NCBI GenBank assembly: GCA_963742725.1
Contig: CAVUMX010000003.1
Coordinates: 558,001 to 622,000, forward strand
From: CAVVAL01 sp963742725
GTDB lineage: Bacteria; Actinomycetota; Actinomycetes; Mycobacteriales; Cryptosporangiaceae
Reading direction: 5' to 3'
DNA: 64,000 nucleotides
Shown: positions 18,818 to 27,152 of the stretch, in pieces
Layout: each line of letters starts with the position of its first letter
Numbering within the stretch: position 1 is the stretch's first letter
Position numbers and translations under genes: made by a program
The notes under the pieces: generated by a model
What the model saw: the letters and a program-made list of their open reading frames with translations, nothing else
Databases searched by the model: none
Told to the model about the DNA's origin: nothing

Positions 18818-19993
18818 ATGACGACGAACGAACTCCGGATCGCCGTGGTGGGCGCCGGGATCGGAGGGCTGACCCTGGCGGCGGCGCTCGGCAGGGCCGG
18901 CCTCCGCTGCGAGGTGTTCGAGCAGGCACCGCGCCTGGCCGAGGTCGGCGCCGGCATCCAGATCGCGCCGAACGCGACCCGGCTGCTGCACCGCCTCGGC
19001 CTGGCCGACCACCTGCGCAAACACGCGGTCGCCCCGCAGGCGATCCAGATGAGCCGGTGGAACGACGGCGCCACGATCATGCGGACCCCCCTGGGAGCCG
19101 AGTGCGAGCAGCTGTACGGGGCCCCGTACTACACGGTGCACCGCGCGGACCTGCACACCGGACTGCTGGAGCTGCTGCCGCCGGGCGTGGTGCGGCTCGG
19201 CGAGCGGTGCGTGCGGATCGACGAGCGCGCGGACGAGGTGGAGCTCGTTCTCGACTCGGGCCGCCGCCACACGGCCGACGTGGTGGTCGGCGCGGACGGC
19301 ATCCACTCGGTCGTCCGGGACCAGCTCGTCGCGGACCAGCCGCGTTTCTCCGGCCAGACCATCTACCGCGGCCTGGTCCCGGCCGAACGGGTGCCGTTCC
19401 TGCTCACCGAGCCGGCGGTACGGCTGTGGCTCGGGCCGGACCAGCACTGCGTGGCCTACCCGGTGTCCCGGGCGACGATGGTCAGCTTCGGCGCGACCAC
19501 CCCGGCCCAGGACTGGCGCACCGAGTCGTGGTCGGCGTCCGGGCGGGTCGAAGACCTGCAGCTGGCCTACGGCGGTTGGCATCCCGACGTGCTGCGGCTC
19601 ATCGCCGCCGCCGACGAGGTGAGCCGGTGGGCGTTGCACGACCGCGACACGATCACGACCTGGAGCACCGACCGGGTCACCCTGCTCGGCGACGCCGCGC
19701 ACCCGATGCTGCCGTTCCTGGCGCAGGGCGCGAACCAGGCCGCCGAGGACGCCGTGGTGCTGGCCGCCTGCTTGCGGGACGCCGGCCGGGACGGCGTGGG
19801 CGCCGCGCTGCGCCGGTACGAGTCGCTGCGCAAGCCGCGCACCGAGGAGATCCACCAGCGCTCCCGGGCGAACAAGCAGGCGCTCCACCTCGACGACGGG
19901 GAGCAGCAGCGACGCCGCGACGAGGAGCTGGCCGGCGCCGCGAGCCTGCGGAGCCAGGAGTGGCTCTACGGCCACGACGCCGAAGCACTGTGA
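18818..19993 (+). CDS. FAD-dependent salicylate/3-hydroxybenzoate hydroxylase-like monooxygenase
   Basis: 391-residue class A flavoprotein monooxygenase. Rossmann motif IAVVGAGIGGLTLAAALG near the N-terminus, then EVGAGIQIAPNATRLLHRLGL, the DG motif VVVGADGIHSVVR and the GD motif VTLLGDAAHPMLPFLAQGANQAAEDA. These fit the salicylate 1-hydroxylase and 3-hydroxybenzoate 6-hydroxylase group, which hydroxylate ortho or para to an OH, sometimes with loss of CO2. It starts 31 bp after the ligase stop in the same operon. Ring hydroxylation or oxidative decarboxylation of the aminohydroxybenzoate unit is inferred. It differs in class from the two larger monooxygenases of the cluster. Confidence 0.9.
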   Translation: MTTNELRIAVVGAGIGGLTLAAALGRAGLRCEVFEQAPRLAEVGAGIQIAPNATRLLHRLGLADHLRKHAVAPQAIQMSRWNDGATIMRTPLGAECEQLYGAPYYTVHRADLHTGLLELLPPGVVRLGERCVRIDERADEVELVLDSGRRHTADVVVGADGIHSVVRDQLVADQPRFSGQTIYRGLVPAERVPFLLTEPAVRLWLGPDQHCVAYPVSRATMVSFGATTPAQDWRTESWSASGRVEDLQLAYGGWHPDVLRLIAAADEVSRWALHDRDTITTWSTDRVTLLGDAAHPMLPFLAQGANQAAEDAVVLAACLRDAGRDGVGAALRRYESLRKPRTEEIHQRSRANKQALHLDDGEQQRRRDEELAGAASLRSQEWLYGHDAEAL

Positions 19994-20030
19994 CGGCGAA
20001 GCACTGAAACGACGGGGAGGGGGCTCCATC

Positions 20031-20846
20031 ATGGAGCGGACAGAGATCAACAGCGGGGTGGCGTTCGGCCCGGGGATCGCCGGCCGGATCGCCGTGGTCA
20101 CCGGCGCGGCGCAAGGGATCGGAGAGGCGGTCGCCTGGGCGCTGGCACGCAACGGTGCCCGGATCGCGGCGATGGATCAGAACGCCGAGGCCCTGGAGAA
20201 GACCGTCGCCGGGATCACCGACGTCGGGCTGGACGCCACCGCGTACTCACTCGACGTGCGCGACAGCGGAGAGATAGAGAGCACGGTCCTCCGGATGGAG
20301 CGCGAGCTGGGACCGGTCGACATCCTCGTCAACGTGGCGGGCGTGTTACGCCTCGGCCCCATCGTGGAGATGTCCGACGACGACTGGGCCGCCGTCTTCG
20401 ACGTCAACACCGCGGGCGTGTTCTACATGTCCCGGGCCGTCGCGCGCCGGATGGTCCCGCGACGGCGCGGGGCGATCGTCACCGTGTCCTCGAACGCCGG
20501 GCTCACCCCGCGCATGAACATGGCGGCGTACGGCGCTTCGAAGGCGGCCACCACCTCGTTCACCAAGACCCTCGGGCTGGAGGTGGCCGGGTACGGAATC
20601 CGGTGCAACGTGGTCTCGCCGGGCTCGACCGAGACGCCGATGCTCCAGCGCATGTGGACCGACGACGAGAGCGTCCGGCGCACGCTCGACGGCGACCCGG
20701 ACGCGTACCGGGTCGGCGTCCCGCTGCGGAAGCTCGCCACCCCGTCCGACGTCGCCGACGCCGTGGTGTTCCTCGCCTCGGACCGGGCCGCCCACATCAC
20801 CATGCACGACCTGTCCGTCGACGGCGGCGCCGCGCTCGGAGCCTGA
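20031..20846 (+). CDS. EntA/DhbA-type short-chain dehydrogenase, predicted to form 3-hydroxyanthranilate
   Basis: Classical SDR of 271 residues. NAD-binding TGAAQGIGEAVAWAL, the NVAG motif, catalytic Ser in VTVSSNAG, Tyr167 and Lys171 in YGASK, and PGSTETPM. The sequence resembles 2,3-dihydro-2,3-dihydroxybenzoate dehydrogenases. In benzoxazole pathways such enzymes oxidise trans-2,3-dihydro-3-hydroxyanthranilate, the PhzD product, to aromatic 3-HAA. The PhzD-like gene follows by 30 bp, which supports this role. ATG 20031 has GGGAGGGGG upstream. A TTA codon occurs at 20346-20348. Confidence 0.88.
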   Translation: MERTEINSGVAFGPGIAGRIAVVTGAAQGIGEAVAWALARNGARIAAMDQNAEALEKTVAGITDVGLDATAYSLDVRDSGEIESTVLRMERELGPVDILVNVAGVLRLGPIVEMSDDDWAAVFDVNTAGVFYMSRAVARRMVPRRRGAIVTVSSNAGLTPRMNMAAYGASKAATTSFTKTLGLEVAGYGIRCNVVSPGSTETPMLQRMWTDDESVRRTLDGDPDAYRVGVPLRKLATPSDVADAVVFLASDRAAHITMHDLSVDGGAALGA

Positions 20847-20876
20847 CCGAAAGACCACCAACCCAGAGGAGGACCT

Positions 20877-21539
20877 GTGGCAATCCCCCCGATCGCGGCG
20901 TACCCGCTGCCCACCGAGGCCGACCTCGTCCCGAGTCGGGCGACGTGGCGGCTCGACCCGCGGCGCGCGGCGCTGCTCATCCACGACATGCAGCGGTACT
21001 TCGTGGACTTCTTCCCCGCCGGCGAGGCGCCCATGACCGACGTGGTGCGGAACATCGCGGCGATCCGGACGGCCGCCGACGCGGCGGGCGTGCCGGTGCT
21101 GTACACGGCGCAGCCAGGGGGCATGACGCGCGAGCAGCGAGGGCTGCTGCACGACCTGTGGGGCCCGGGCATGGACACCGATCCGCGCCACCGCGACATC
21201 GTGCCGCAACTCGCGCCACGCCCGACCGACACCGTGCTCGCCAAGTGGCGCTACAGCGCGTTCGCCCGCACCGAACTGGAGACGACCCTTCGCGAGGCGG
21301 GGCGTGACCAGCTCGTCGTCTGCGGGATCTACGCCCACGTCGGCTGCCTGATGACCGTCTGCGACGCGTTCACCCGGGACATCCAGCCCTTCCTCGTCGC
21401 CGACGCGGTGGCGGACTTCACCCGCGAGGATCATCTGATGGCGTTGGACTACGCCGCCAAGCGGTGCGCGGTCACGGCCTGCACCGATGGCGTGGTCGCC
21501 GGGCTCGCGGCGGACCAGGTCGCGCAGCGGGTCGGGTAG
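20877..21539 (+). CDS. phzD: PhzD-type isochorismatase
   Basis: Hydrolyses the enol-pyruvyl group of ADIC to give trans-2,3-dihydro-3-hydroxyanthranilate. The 220 residues open with AYPLPTEADLVPSRATWRLDP, very close to phenazine PhzD. Catalytic Asp37 lies in LLIHDMQRYF and Lys123 in AKWRYSAF, followed by QLVVCGIYAHVGCL and DIQPFLVADAVADF. There is no fused aryl-carrier domain, which separates it from EntB. GTG 20877 has AGAGGAGG upstream. It is the last gene of the operon before a strong terminator. Confidence 0.93.
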   Translation: MAIPPIAAYPLPTEADLVPSRATWRLDPRRAALLIHDMQRYFVDFFPAGEAPMTDVVRNIAAIRTAADAAGVPVLYTAQPGGMTREQRGLLHDLWGPGMDTDPRHRDIVPQLAPRPTDTVLAKWRYSAFARTELETTLREAGRDQLVVCGIYAHVGCLMTVCDAFTRDIQPFLVADAVADFTREDHLMALDYAAKRCAVTACTDGVVAGLAADQVAQRVG

Positions 21540-21542
21540 GGA

Positions 21543-21578
21543 CCGGATGAGAGCGCTGCTGGCGGCGCTCTCATCCGG
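21543..21578. terminator. Bidirectional terminator after the phzD-like gene
   Basis: 14-bp perfect arms (CCGGATGAGAGCGC and complement) around an 8-base loop, lying in the 53 bp between the convergent phzD-like and LuxR genes. Confidence 0.85.
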
Positions 21579-21592
21579 ACAACGTCCGGCTA

Positions 21593-22894
21593 CTACTTGC
21601 CCGGCGTGAGGTGGGCATTCGCCAGCGTGGCCAGCTCGACCCGGCTGGCGATGTCCAGCTTTCTGAAGATGCGGCGCAGGTGATAGTTCACGGTGTGCGG
21701 CGACAGGTAGATGCGCTTGGCGATCTGGCGGTTCGTCAGTCCGTCGCTGACCAGTCGTGCTATCGCGAGTTCGGTGGCGCTGAAGTCGTCCCAGATCGAT
21801 CTCGGTGACCACTGGGCCGGTATCTTCTCCAGCACCTGGACGCCGACCGGCAGGGAACTGGGGCCGTGGACCCGCCGCATCGGCGACGCCGACAGTTTGG
21901 GCCGTGACGCGGGCACGTCCGGCCCCTCCGCCCGTTTGCCGGCCGCAATCGAGGCCGTGTGCATCTCCAGGGTCGACCGGATCGCGGCCGGCACGGTCTG
22001 CCGCACGACCCGCCGGATGAGCGCGCTGGCGAAGGCGAACTCTCCACTTTGGTGCACGAGGATCCCGGCCGCGGTGGCCTCCTCGAGCAGCGCGCTGGTC
22101 TCCGCCGGGGGCCGCTGGGAACTCGTCGGGATCCCGACAGGTTGGACGGTCCGGCCGAGGCTCGACGCCACCTGAAGCAGCTGCCGGCACGCGACCGACA
22201 GGGGGCGCAGCCATTTCTGCACGAGCTGTTCGACCCGTCGGGGGATCTGGCCGCCGCTGAGGCTGATCCGCCCCTCCACCGACCGCAGCCGCCCTTCGGT
22301 GAGCAACCCCGAGACCAGCTGGTTCACCATCATGGGGTTGCCGTCGGCCTGGCCGACGAAGTCGAGCAGTTCCGCGCTGGGCTCCCCGCGAACGAACTCG
22401 GCGACGTACTCGGCGACGGCGTCGTCGGAGAGCGCGTCGAGGTACACGGTCGTGACCGCGTCGCCGAGGTCGGGGTAGACCACGTCGGCGCTGGTGACCC
22501 CCAGCCCAGGGGGAAGGGCGAGCGCCCAGACCACCCGGGTGTGCGGGGCCTGGAGCGTGTCACGCATCGCGGCCTCGAGCCGGCTCGGTTCGACGAGGTG
22601 CGCGTCGTCGACGATCGCGAGTATCGGCTGGCTGGTGACCGTGGCCCGTCCGCCGTCGGCCGGCTGGAAATCCATGCCGCGGACCCGCTGGCGCGGCCAG
22701 GTCGCGAGCTCCCGTGGGGTGGCCAGAGAGGAAACGTGAAATCCCATTCCGATTGCGGCGTTCTGGGTCTCCTTCATTAATGCGGTCTTGCCGGTGCCAC
22801 GTGCGCCGACCAGGTGGATGGTTGATTGTCTCGGCAAATAGTCCGCCCGCAGTACGGACAGGACCTGATTCAGCTCACGCTCGCGTAGCCACAT
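21593..22894 (-). CDS. LuxR-family regulator with AAA-type ATPase domain
   Basis: 433 residues. Walker A is GARGTGKT near the N-terminus and the Walker B-like ILAIVDDAHLVEP follows. The C-terminal helix-turn-helix reads FSATELAIARLVSDGLTNRQIAKRIYLSPHTVNYHLRRIFRKLDIASRVEL. It is half the size of a typical LAL protein because the TPR-like middle is short. Transcribed convergent to the biosynthetic operon and divergent from the monooxygenase/MFS operon across a 497-bp gap. It probably regulates this second operon or itself. The ATG at 22894 is preceded by a G-rich ribosome site. Confidence 0.87.
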   Translation of the reverse strand: MWLRERELNQVLSVLRADYLPRQSTIHLVGARGTGKTALMKETQNAAIGMGFHVSSLATPRELATWPRQRVRGMDFQPADGGRATVTSQPILAIVDDAHLVEPSRLEAAMRDTLQAPHTRVVWALALPPGLGVTSADVVYPDLGDAVTTVYLDALSDDAVAEYVAEFVRGEPSAELLDFVGQADGNPMMVNQLVSGLLTEGRLRSVEGRISLSGGQIPRRVEQLVQKWLRPLSVACRQLLQVASSLGRTVQPVGIPTSSQRPPAETSALLEEATAAGILVHQSGEFAFASALIRRVVRQTVPAAIRSTLEMHTASIAAGKRAEGPDVPASRPKLSASPMRRVHGPSSLPVGVQVLEKIPAQWSPRSIWDDFSATELAIARLVSDGLTNRQIAKRIYLSPHTVNYHLRRIFRKLDIASRVELATLANAHLTPGK

Positions 22895-23391
22895 CTGCTA
22901 ACGCCCCCATGCGTCATCAATTGACCGTTATGTCACGCCAGGCCTGTCCTCCGATGTCGGAGTTTCGCCGGCCCCAATCGAATGTGGAAAACAGCGTATC
23001 GGGTAATCGCCAAACCATCACATCGGGAGTTGTGCGGTGTCGTAAACTCGCCACCCCGACTCCGCCCTTTAGCAGGTCAACCCATTCTCGATCAGCTGTC
23101 GACGGGTTTTCTGACCGGAAACGATCTGCTGTGGCCACGTCATCCGGGCCGGTCGACTGGTCGCGTCACCCCGACGAAAGCCGCATTTCTCGTAATGGGG
23201 CTATTCCAAACCATTGACCATGACTGGTTCTGGCGAGGCGCGAGCGGGCCCGGGGTGGCGAGGCGCGCACATGACCCCCGCACCGGTCGGCCCGTCCTGG
23301 GTGCGATCAAGATCCCGCGAACACGTGATGGGGCGCCGCTGCCGGCCCTGAACACTGCGTGTGTCACTTCGGTAGCGGAGGCAAGGAGCGC
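22895..23391. other. Long divergent regulatory gap between LuxR regulator and monooxygenase operon
   Basis: 497 bp with lower GC than its surroundings and no frame with convincing codon use. It holds a loose dyad AACCA...TGGTT around 23209-23229 with an internal TTGACC, and ends in AAGGAGCG before the ATG at 23392. It presumably carries both divergent promoters. The CACTAC/GTAGTG operator type seen elsewhere in the cluster was not found here. Confidence 0.4.
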
Positions 23392-25059
23392 ATGGACACC
23401 GTCCCAGTAGTTGTGGTCGGCGCAGGCCCGGTAGGCATGATCGCGGCGCTGGAACTGGCCCACCACGGCGTGGCATGCGTGCTCGCCGAGCAGAACGCCG
23501 GCCCCAGCGTGCATCCGAAGATGGAGTTCTCCAACTCCAGGACCATGGAGCATCACGCCAGGCTGGGGCTCGCGCCCGACATCCGCCGGGCAGGCGTGCC
23601 TCCCGAGCATTCCTTCGACGTCGTCTGGTCGACCGGCCTGGACGGCGAGCGGCTCGCGGTCTGGCCGCAGCCCTCGGTCGAGCGGAAATGGCAGCAGATC
23701 AGGGAACGCAACGACGGCACCCAGCCCAGCCAGCCGTACCAGCGGGTGTCCCAGGCCGAGCTGGAGCCGGTGCTGCTCGCCCACTGCCGCAGCAATCCGC
23801 TGATCGACGTCCGCTCCCGCTGGCGGTTCGAATCGCTCAGCCAGGACGCCGACGGCGTCACCAGCACGTTCCGGGACCTGGCGGACGGCACCCCCCGGAC
23901 GGTGCGATCCCGGTACCTGGCCGCCTGCGACGGCGCCGCCAGCACCATCCGCCAGGCCGTCGGGATCCCGCTGAGCGGCGGCGGCATCGCGGACAGCGAG
24001 GCCGGCGGCGTCCGCGAGCTGCCGGCCGCCTACTCGGTGACCTTCCGCAGCAGCGACAGCGAGAGCCTGTTCCGGCACGGCTACTTCTGGCACTACTTCA
24101 CCAACCGCTATGTGCTCATCTCCCTCGACGAGGCCGGGACCTGGTCCTTCCACGCGGTCCGCCAGGCCGACTTCGACCCGCCGCCCACCGATCCGGCGGC
24201 GTGGATACGGTCGCTGCTCAACGTCGACCTGGACATCGACGAAGTGCTCGTCACCTCGCGCTGGACGCCGCAGTACCTGATCGCCGACCGGTACCGGTCC
24301 GGCCGGGTGCTGCTGGCCGGCGACGCCGCGCACCAGATGTTCCCGTCCGGCAGCCACGGCATGAACACCGGCGCAGGTGACGCGGTCAACCTGGGCTGGA
24401 AGCTGGCGGCGCTGATCAACGGCTACGGCGGGCCGACGCTGCTCGACAGCTACGAGGCGGAGCGGCGGCCGGTCGGGCTGCGCAACATGGCCATGTCACG
24501 CCAGCACCTCGACGTGCACTTCCAGTACATGCGGCTCGTGGGTGAGGGAGCGACGCCGGCACAGCAGAGCGACTTCCTCACCGCCCAGCCCGGCGAGAAC
24601 ACCTACGAGGGCATCTACCTGGGCTACCGGTATGCGGGATCCCCGATCGTCTGTGCCGACGGGACAGACGAGCCGGTCTCCGACCCGCTGCGGTACACCC
24701 CGAGCACCTGGCCGGGCGTGCGCCCGCCGAGCGTGCTGCTGGCCGACGGCGATCAGCTCTTCGGCCGGTTCGGCCGCGAGTTCACCCTGCTGGACATGGC
24801 GGGTGACGGCAGGGCCGACGCACTGTTGGCCGCCGCCGCCGAGCGCGGCGTGCCGCTCCGTCACGTCGTGGTCAGGGAGAGCCGGGTGCGCGAGCTGTGG
24901 GAGCGCGACCTGGTGCTGGTGCGCCCGGACCAGCACGTCGCCTGGCGCGGGAACGACGCCCCCGCCGACCCGGCCGGGGTCATCGACCGGGTCAGGGGCG
25001 CGGCCGGTGACGACGCGGCGTCGCCAGTGGTCGCGGCGAGGTCGAGCCGCGGCGCATAG
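23392..25059 (+). CDS. FAD-dependent aromatic monooxygenase (PheA/TfdB/MhpA class), copy B
   Basis: 555 residues. VVVVGAGPVGMIAALELA at the start, the DG motif YLAACDGAASTIRQ, the GD motif VLLAGDAAHQMFPSGSHGMNTGAGDAVNLGWKLAALINGYGG, and the C-terminal thioredoxin-like end RPDQHVAWRGNDAP. ATG 23392 has AAGGAG upstream. It is a paralogue of the enzyme at 9457, with shared wording along the whole length. The two may act on the two different aminophenol units or in successive steps. It leads an operon with the exporter and second cupin. Confidence 0.88.
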   Translation: MDTVPVVVVGAGPVGMIAALELAHHGVACVLAEQNAGPSVHPKMEFSNSRTMEHHARLGLAPDIRRAGVPPEHSFDVVWSTGLDGERLAVWPQPSVERKWQQIRERNDGTQPSQPYQRVSQAELEPVLLAHCRSNPLIDVRSRWRFESLSQDADGVTSTFRDLADGTPRTVRSRYLAACDGAASTIRQAVGIPLSGGGIADSEAGGVRELPAAYSVTFRSSDSESLFRHGYFWHYFTNRYVLISLDEAGTWSFHAVRQADFDPPPTDPAAWIRSLLNVDLDIDEVLVTSRWTPQYLIADRYRSGRVLLAGDAAHQMFPSGSHGMNTGAGDAVNLGWKLAALINGYGGPTLLDSYEAERRPVGLRNMAMSRQHLDVHFQYMRLVGEGATPAQQSDFLTAQPGENTYEGIYLGYRYAGSPIVCADGTDEPVSDPLRYTPSTWPGVRPPSVLLADGDQLFGRFGREFTLLDMAGDGRADALLAAAAERGVPLRHVVVRESRVRELWERDLVLVRPDQHVAWRGNDAPADPAGVIDRVRGAAGDDAASPVVAARSSRGA

Positions 25060-25134
25060 GGCAGCACTGAACTCCGTGAGACATCCCGGCACCTCGCAAT
25101 CGCAAGTACGCATTCGACATTCAGGAGGCGCCCC

Positions 25135-26571
25135 GTGGCGACCGAAGCATCAAACCTGACCCGCGGCCAGACGGGAGCGACGACCGGCCCCCTCTGGCTG
25201 GTCCTGGCCCTGGTCTGCGCCTGCCAGTTCATGGCGATCCTGGACGTGGCCATCGTCAACGTCGCCCTGCCCTCGGTCCAGCGGGACCTCGGTTTCACGC
25301 CCACCGGCCTGGCCTGGGTGGTGAACGGGTACCTGCTCACCTTCGCCGGCTTCATGCTGCTGGGCGGGCGCGCCGCTGACCTGTTCGGCCTCCGCCGGAT
25401 GCTGATCGCGGGGCTGTTCCTGTTCTCCGCCGCGAGCCTGGTCGGTGGCCTGGCGACCGCGCCGGGGACCCTGGTGGGCGCCCGCGTCGTGCAGGGCATG
25501 GGTGCCGCCATGCTGGTCCCGGCGACCCTGGCCGTGATCAACACCTGCTTCACCGAGGAGCGCGCGCGTGCCCGGGCGTTCGGCGCGTGGGCCACGTCGG
25601 GCGGTGTCGGCGGAATGGCCGGCGCGCTCGCCGGCGGTGCCCTCACCACCGGCCTGTCGTGGCGGTGGGTCTTCCTCATCAACGTGCCGATCGGCGTGGT
25701 GCTGATCGCCACGGCGGTGATGTCGCTGGCCGGCACGCGAACCGCCCGGCGGGAGTCGCTCGACCTCATCGGCGCCATCACGGGGACGACGGGGCTGGCC
25801 GCGCTGATCTACGGCGTCATGCAGAGCGCCGACCACGGCTGGACGTCCGTGCGGGTCGTCGGGCCGGCCGTGGTGGGCATGCTCCTGCTCGCCTTCTTCA
25901 TCGTCGTGGAGGCCCGTTTCACCGCCCAGCCGATGCTGCCCCTGCGGCTGTTCAAGATCCGGGGCGTGGCCGTCGGCGCCGGCATGCTGATGCTCTTCGG
26001 CGGGATCGCCATCGCGATGTGGTACTTCACGTCGCTGTTCATGCAGAACGTGCTCGGCTACAGCGCGCTCGAAGCCGGGCTCGGGCAGACGCCCGCGGCG
26101 GTGATGTTCATGGTGATCGCGCAGTGGGCCTCCGCCAAGCTGCCGCGAATCGGCGTGCGCAACCTGGTGCTGGCCGGATGCGCCTGTTTCCTGGGCGGCT
26201 TCGCCTGGCTCGCCCAGGCCGACGTCGGCAGCGGCTACGTCACCAGCGTGCTCGGGCCGACACTGCTCATCGCGGTCGGCATCGGGCTGACCTTCCCCAC
26301 CCTCATGGCCGCGGCGACCGCCGACGCTCCCGAGGGCGACGCGGGGATCGTCGGCGGCGTGGCCAGCACCGCCAACCAGGTAGGCGGGTCGGTGGCACTG
26401 GCGGTGCTCGCGACGAGCGCCAGCGCCCGGACCGCGGCGGAGGACGGCGGGAGTTCCGTGGCCGCCGCCCTCGCCTCCGGCTACGGCCTGGTGTTCCTCA
26501 TGGCGGCCGGGATCGGCGTGGCCATCGCGGCGGTCAGCCTGCTGCTGCCCCGGCACGAGCGCGCCGCCTGA
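25135..26571 (+). CDS. DHA2-family (EmrB/QacA, 14-TM) MFS drug exporter
   Basis: 478 residues with about 14 hydrophobic segments. Motif A-like GGRAADLFGLRRMLIAG lies after TM2, and motif C-like VVQGMGAAMLVPATLAVI follows. The N-terminus carries LDVAIVNVALPSVQRDLG, the usual wording of motif D1 in this family. GTG 25135 has AGGAGG upstream. It most likely exports the cluster product and gives self-resistance, as expected for a proton-driven antiporter in this position. Confidence 0.9.
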   Translation: MATEASNLTRGQTGATTGPLWLVLALVCACQFMAILDVAIVNVALPSVQRDLGFTPTGLAWVVNGYLLTFAGFMLLGGRAADLFGLRRMLIAGLFLFSAASLVGGLATAPGTLVGARVVQGMGAAMLVPATLAVINTCFTEERARARAFGAWATSGGVGGMAGALAGGALTTGLSWRWVFLINVPIGVVLIATAVMSLAGTRTARRESLDLIGAITGTTGLAALIYGVMQSADHGWTSVRVVGPAVVGMLLLAFFIVVEARFTAQPMLPLRLFKIRGVAVGAGMLMLFGGIAIAMWYFTSLFMQNVLGYSALEAGLGQTPAAVMFMVIAQWASAKLPRIGVRNLVLAGCACFLGGFAWLAQADVGSGYVTSVLGPTLLIAVGIGLTFPTLMAAATADAPEGDAGIVGGVASTANQVGGSVALAVLATSASARTAAEDGGSSVAAALASGYGLVFLMAAGIGVAIAAVSLLLPRHERAA

Positions 26572-26607
26572 CCGACCAGCGATCAGATCAAGACGAAAGG
26601 AGCAGAT

Positions 26608-27147
26608 GTGACCGACGTGAGCGATGGATTCGTCGTGGCACCCGGTGCCGGCAGGCCGATCGGCCATCAGGTGACCCTGAAGGTAGGGGAGGTCCACACC
26701 CCTAACCTGCTGGCGGTCGAGTGCAATTTCGCGCCGGGCTTCGATGTCGGGGCACACATGCACGGCACCCACGAGGAGATCTTCTACGTCCTCGAAGGCG
26801 AGGTGGAGCTGTTCGCCTTCGAGCCGAAGGTGCGCACGAGCGAGCCCGGCTCATGGACGCAATGGGAGTCGGCCACCGGCCAGAAGGTGACCCGGGCGAG
26901 TCCTGGCAGCGTGCTGTACGTGCCGAAGGGCTGCCCGCACGGCTTCAGGAATCCGGGCATCGTCCCGATGCGGTTCCTGCTGGTGGCGACGCCGGCCGGC
27001 CACGAGCACTACCAGCAGGACATCGCCGACCTGCTCGCCGCGCCGCCGTCCGACGAGGAAGCGCTGCGCGACGCGGTGGCCGAGATCCGGCGGCGGCACC
27101 ACACCGAGCAGCTGACGCCGGCGGTCCGGGCCCCGGAGGACATGTAG
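26608..27147 (+). CDS. Cupin-domain protein, copy 2
   Basis: 179 residues. First cupin motif GAHMHGTHEEIFYVLEGEVELF (His, His, Glu ligands), second motif PGSVLYVPKGCPHGFRN, then a C-terminal tail ending APEDM. GTG 26608 follows AAAGGAG. Same fold as the cupin at 4390, with a similar GHE(R/H)Y(F/Q) segment after the barrel, so the two may be functional partners. Its place in the exporter operon argues for a tailoring or product-handling role; the reaction is unknown. Confidence 0.82.
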   Translation: MTDVSDGFVVAPGAGRPIGHQVTLKVGEVHTPNLLAVECNFAPGFDVGAHMHGTHEEIFYVLEGEVELFAFEPKVRTSEPGSWTQWESATGQKVTRASPGSVLYVPKGCPHGFRNPGIVPMRFLLVATPAGHEHYQQDIADLLAAPPSDEEALRDAVAEIRRRHHTEQLTPAVRAPEDM

Positions 27148-27152
27148 ATCAG

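Noticed and set aside
4990..21539. Phenazine biosynthesis cluster
   Set aside because: PhzE- and PhzD-like genes are present, but phzF, phzA/B and phzG are absent, and an EntA-like dehydrogenase redirects the intermediate to 3-HAA.
22917..23138. 73-codon leftward open frame in the long intergenic gap
   Set aside because: No ribosome site, untypical codon third positions, and no recognisable motif.
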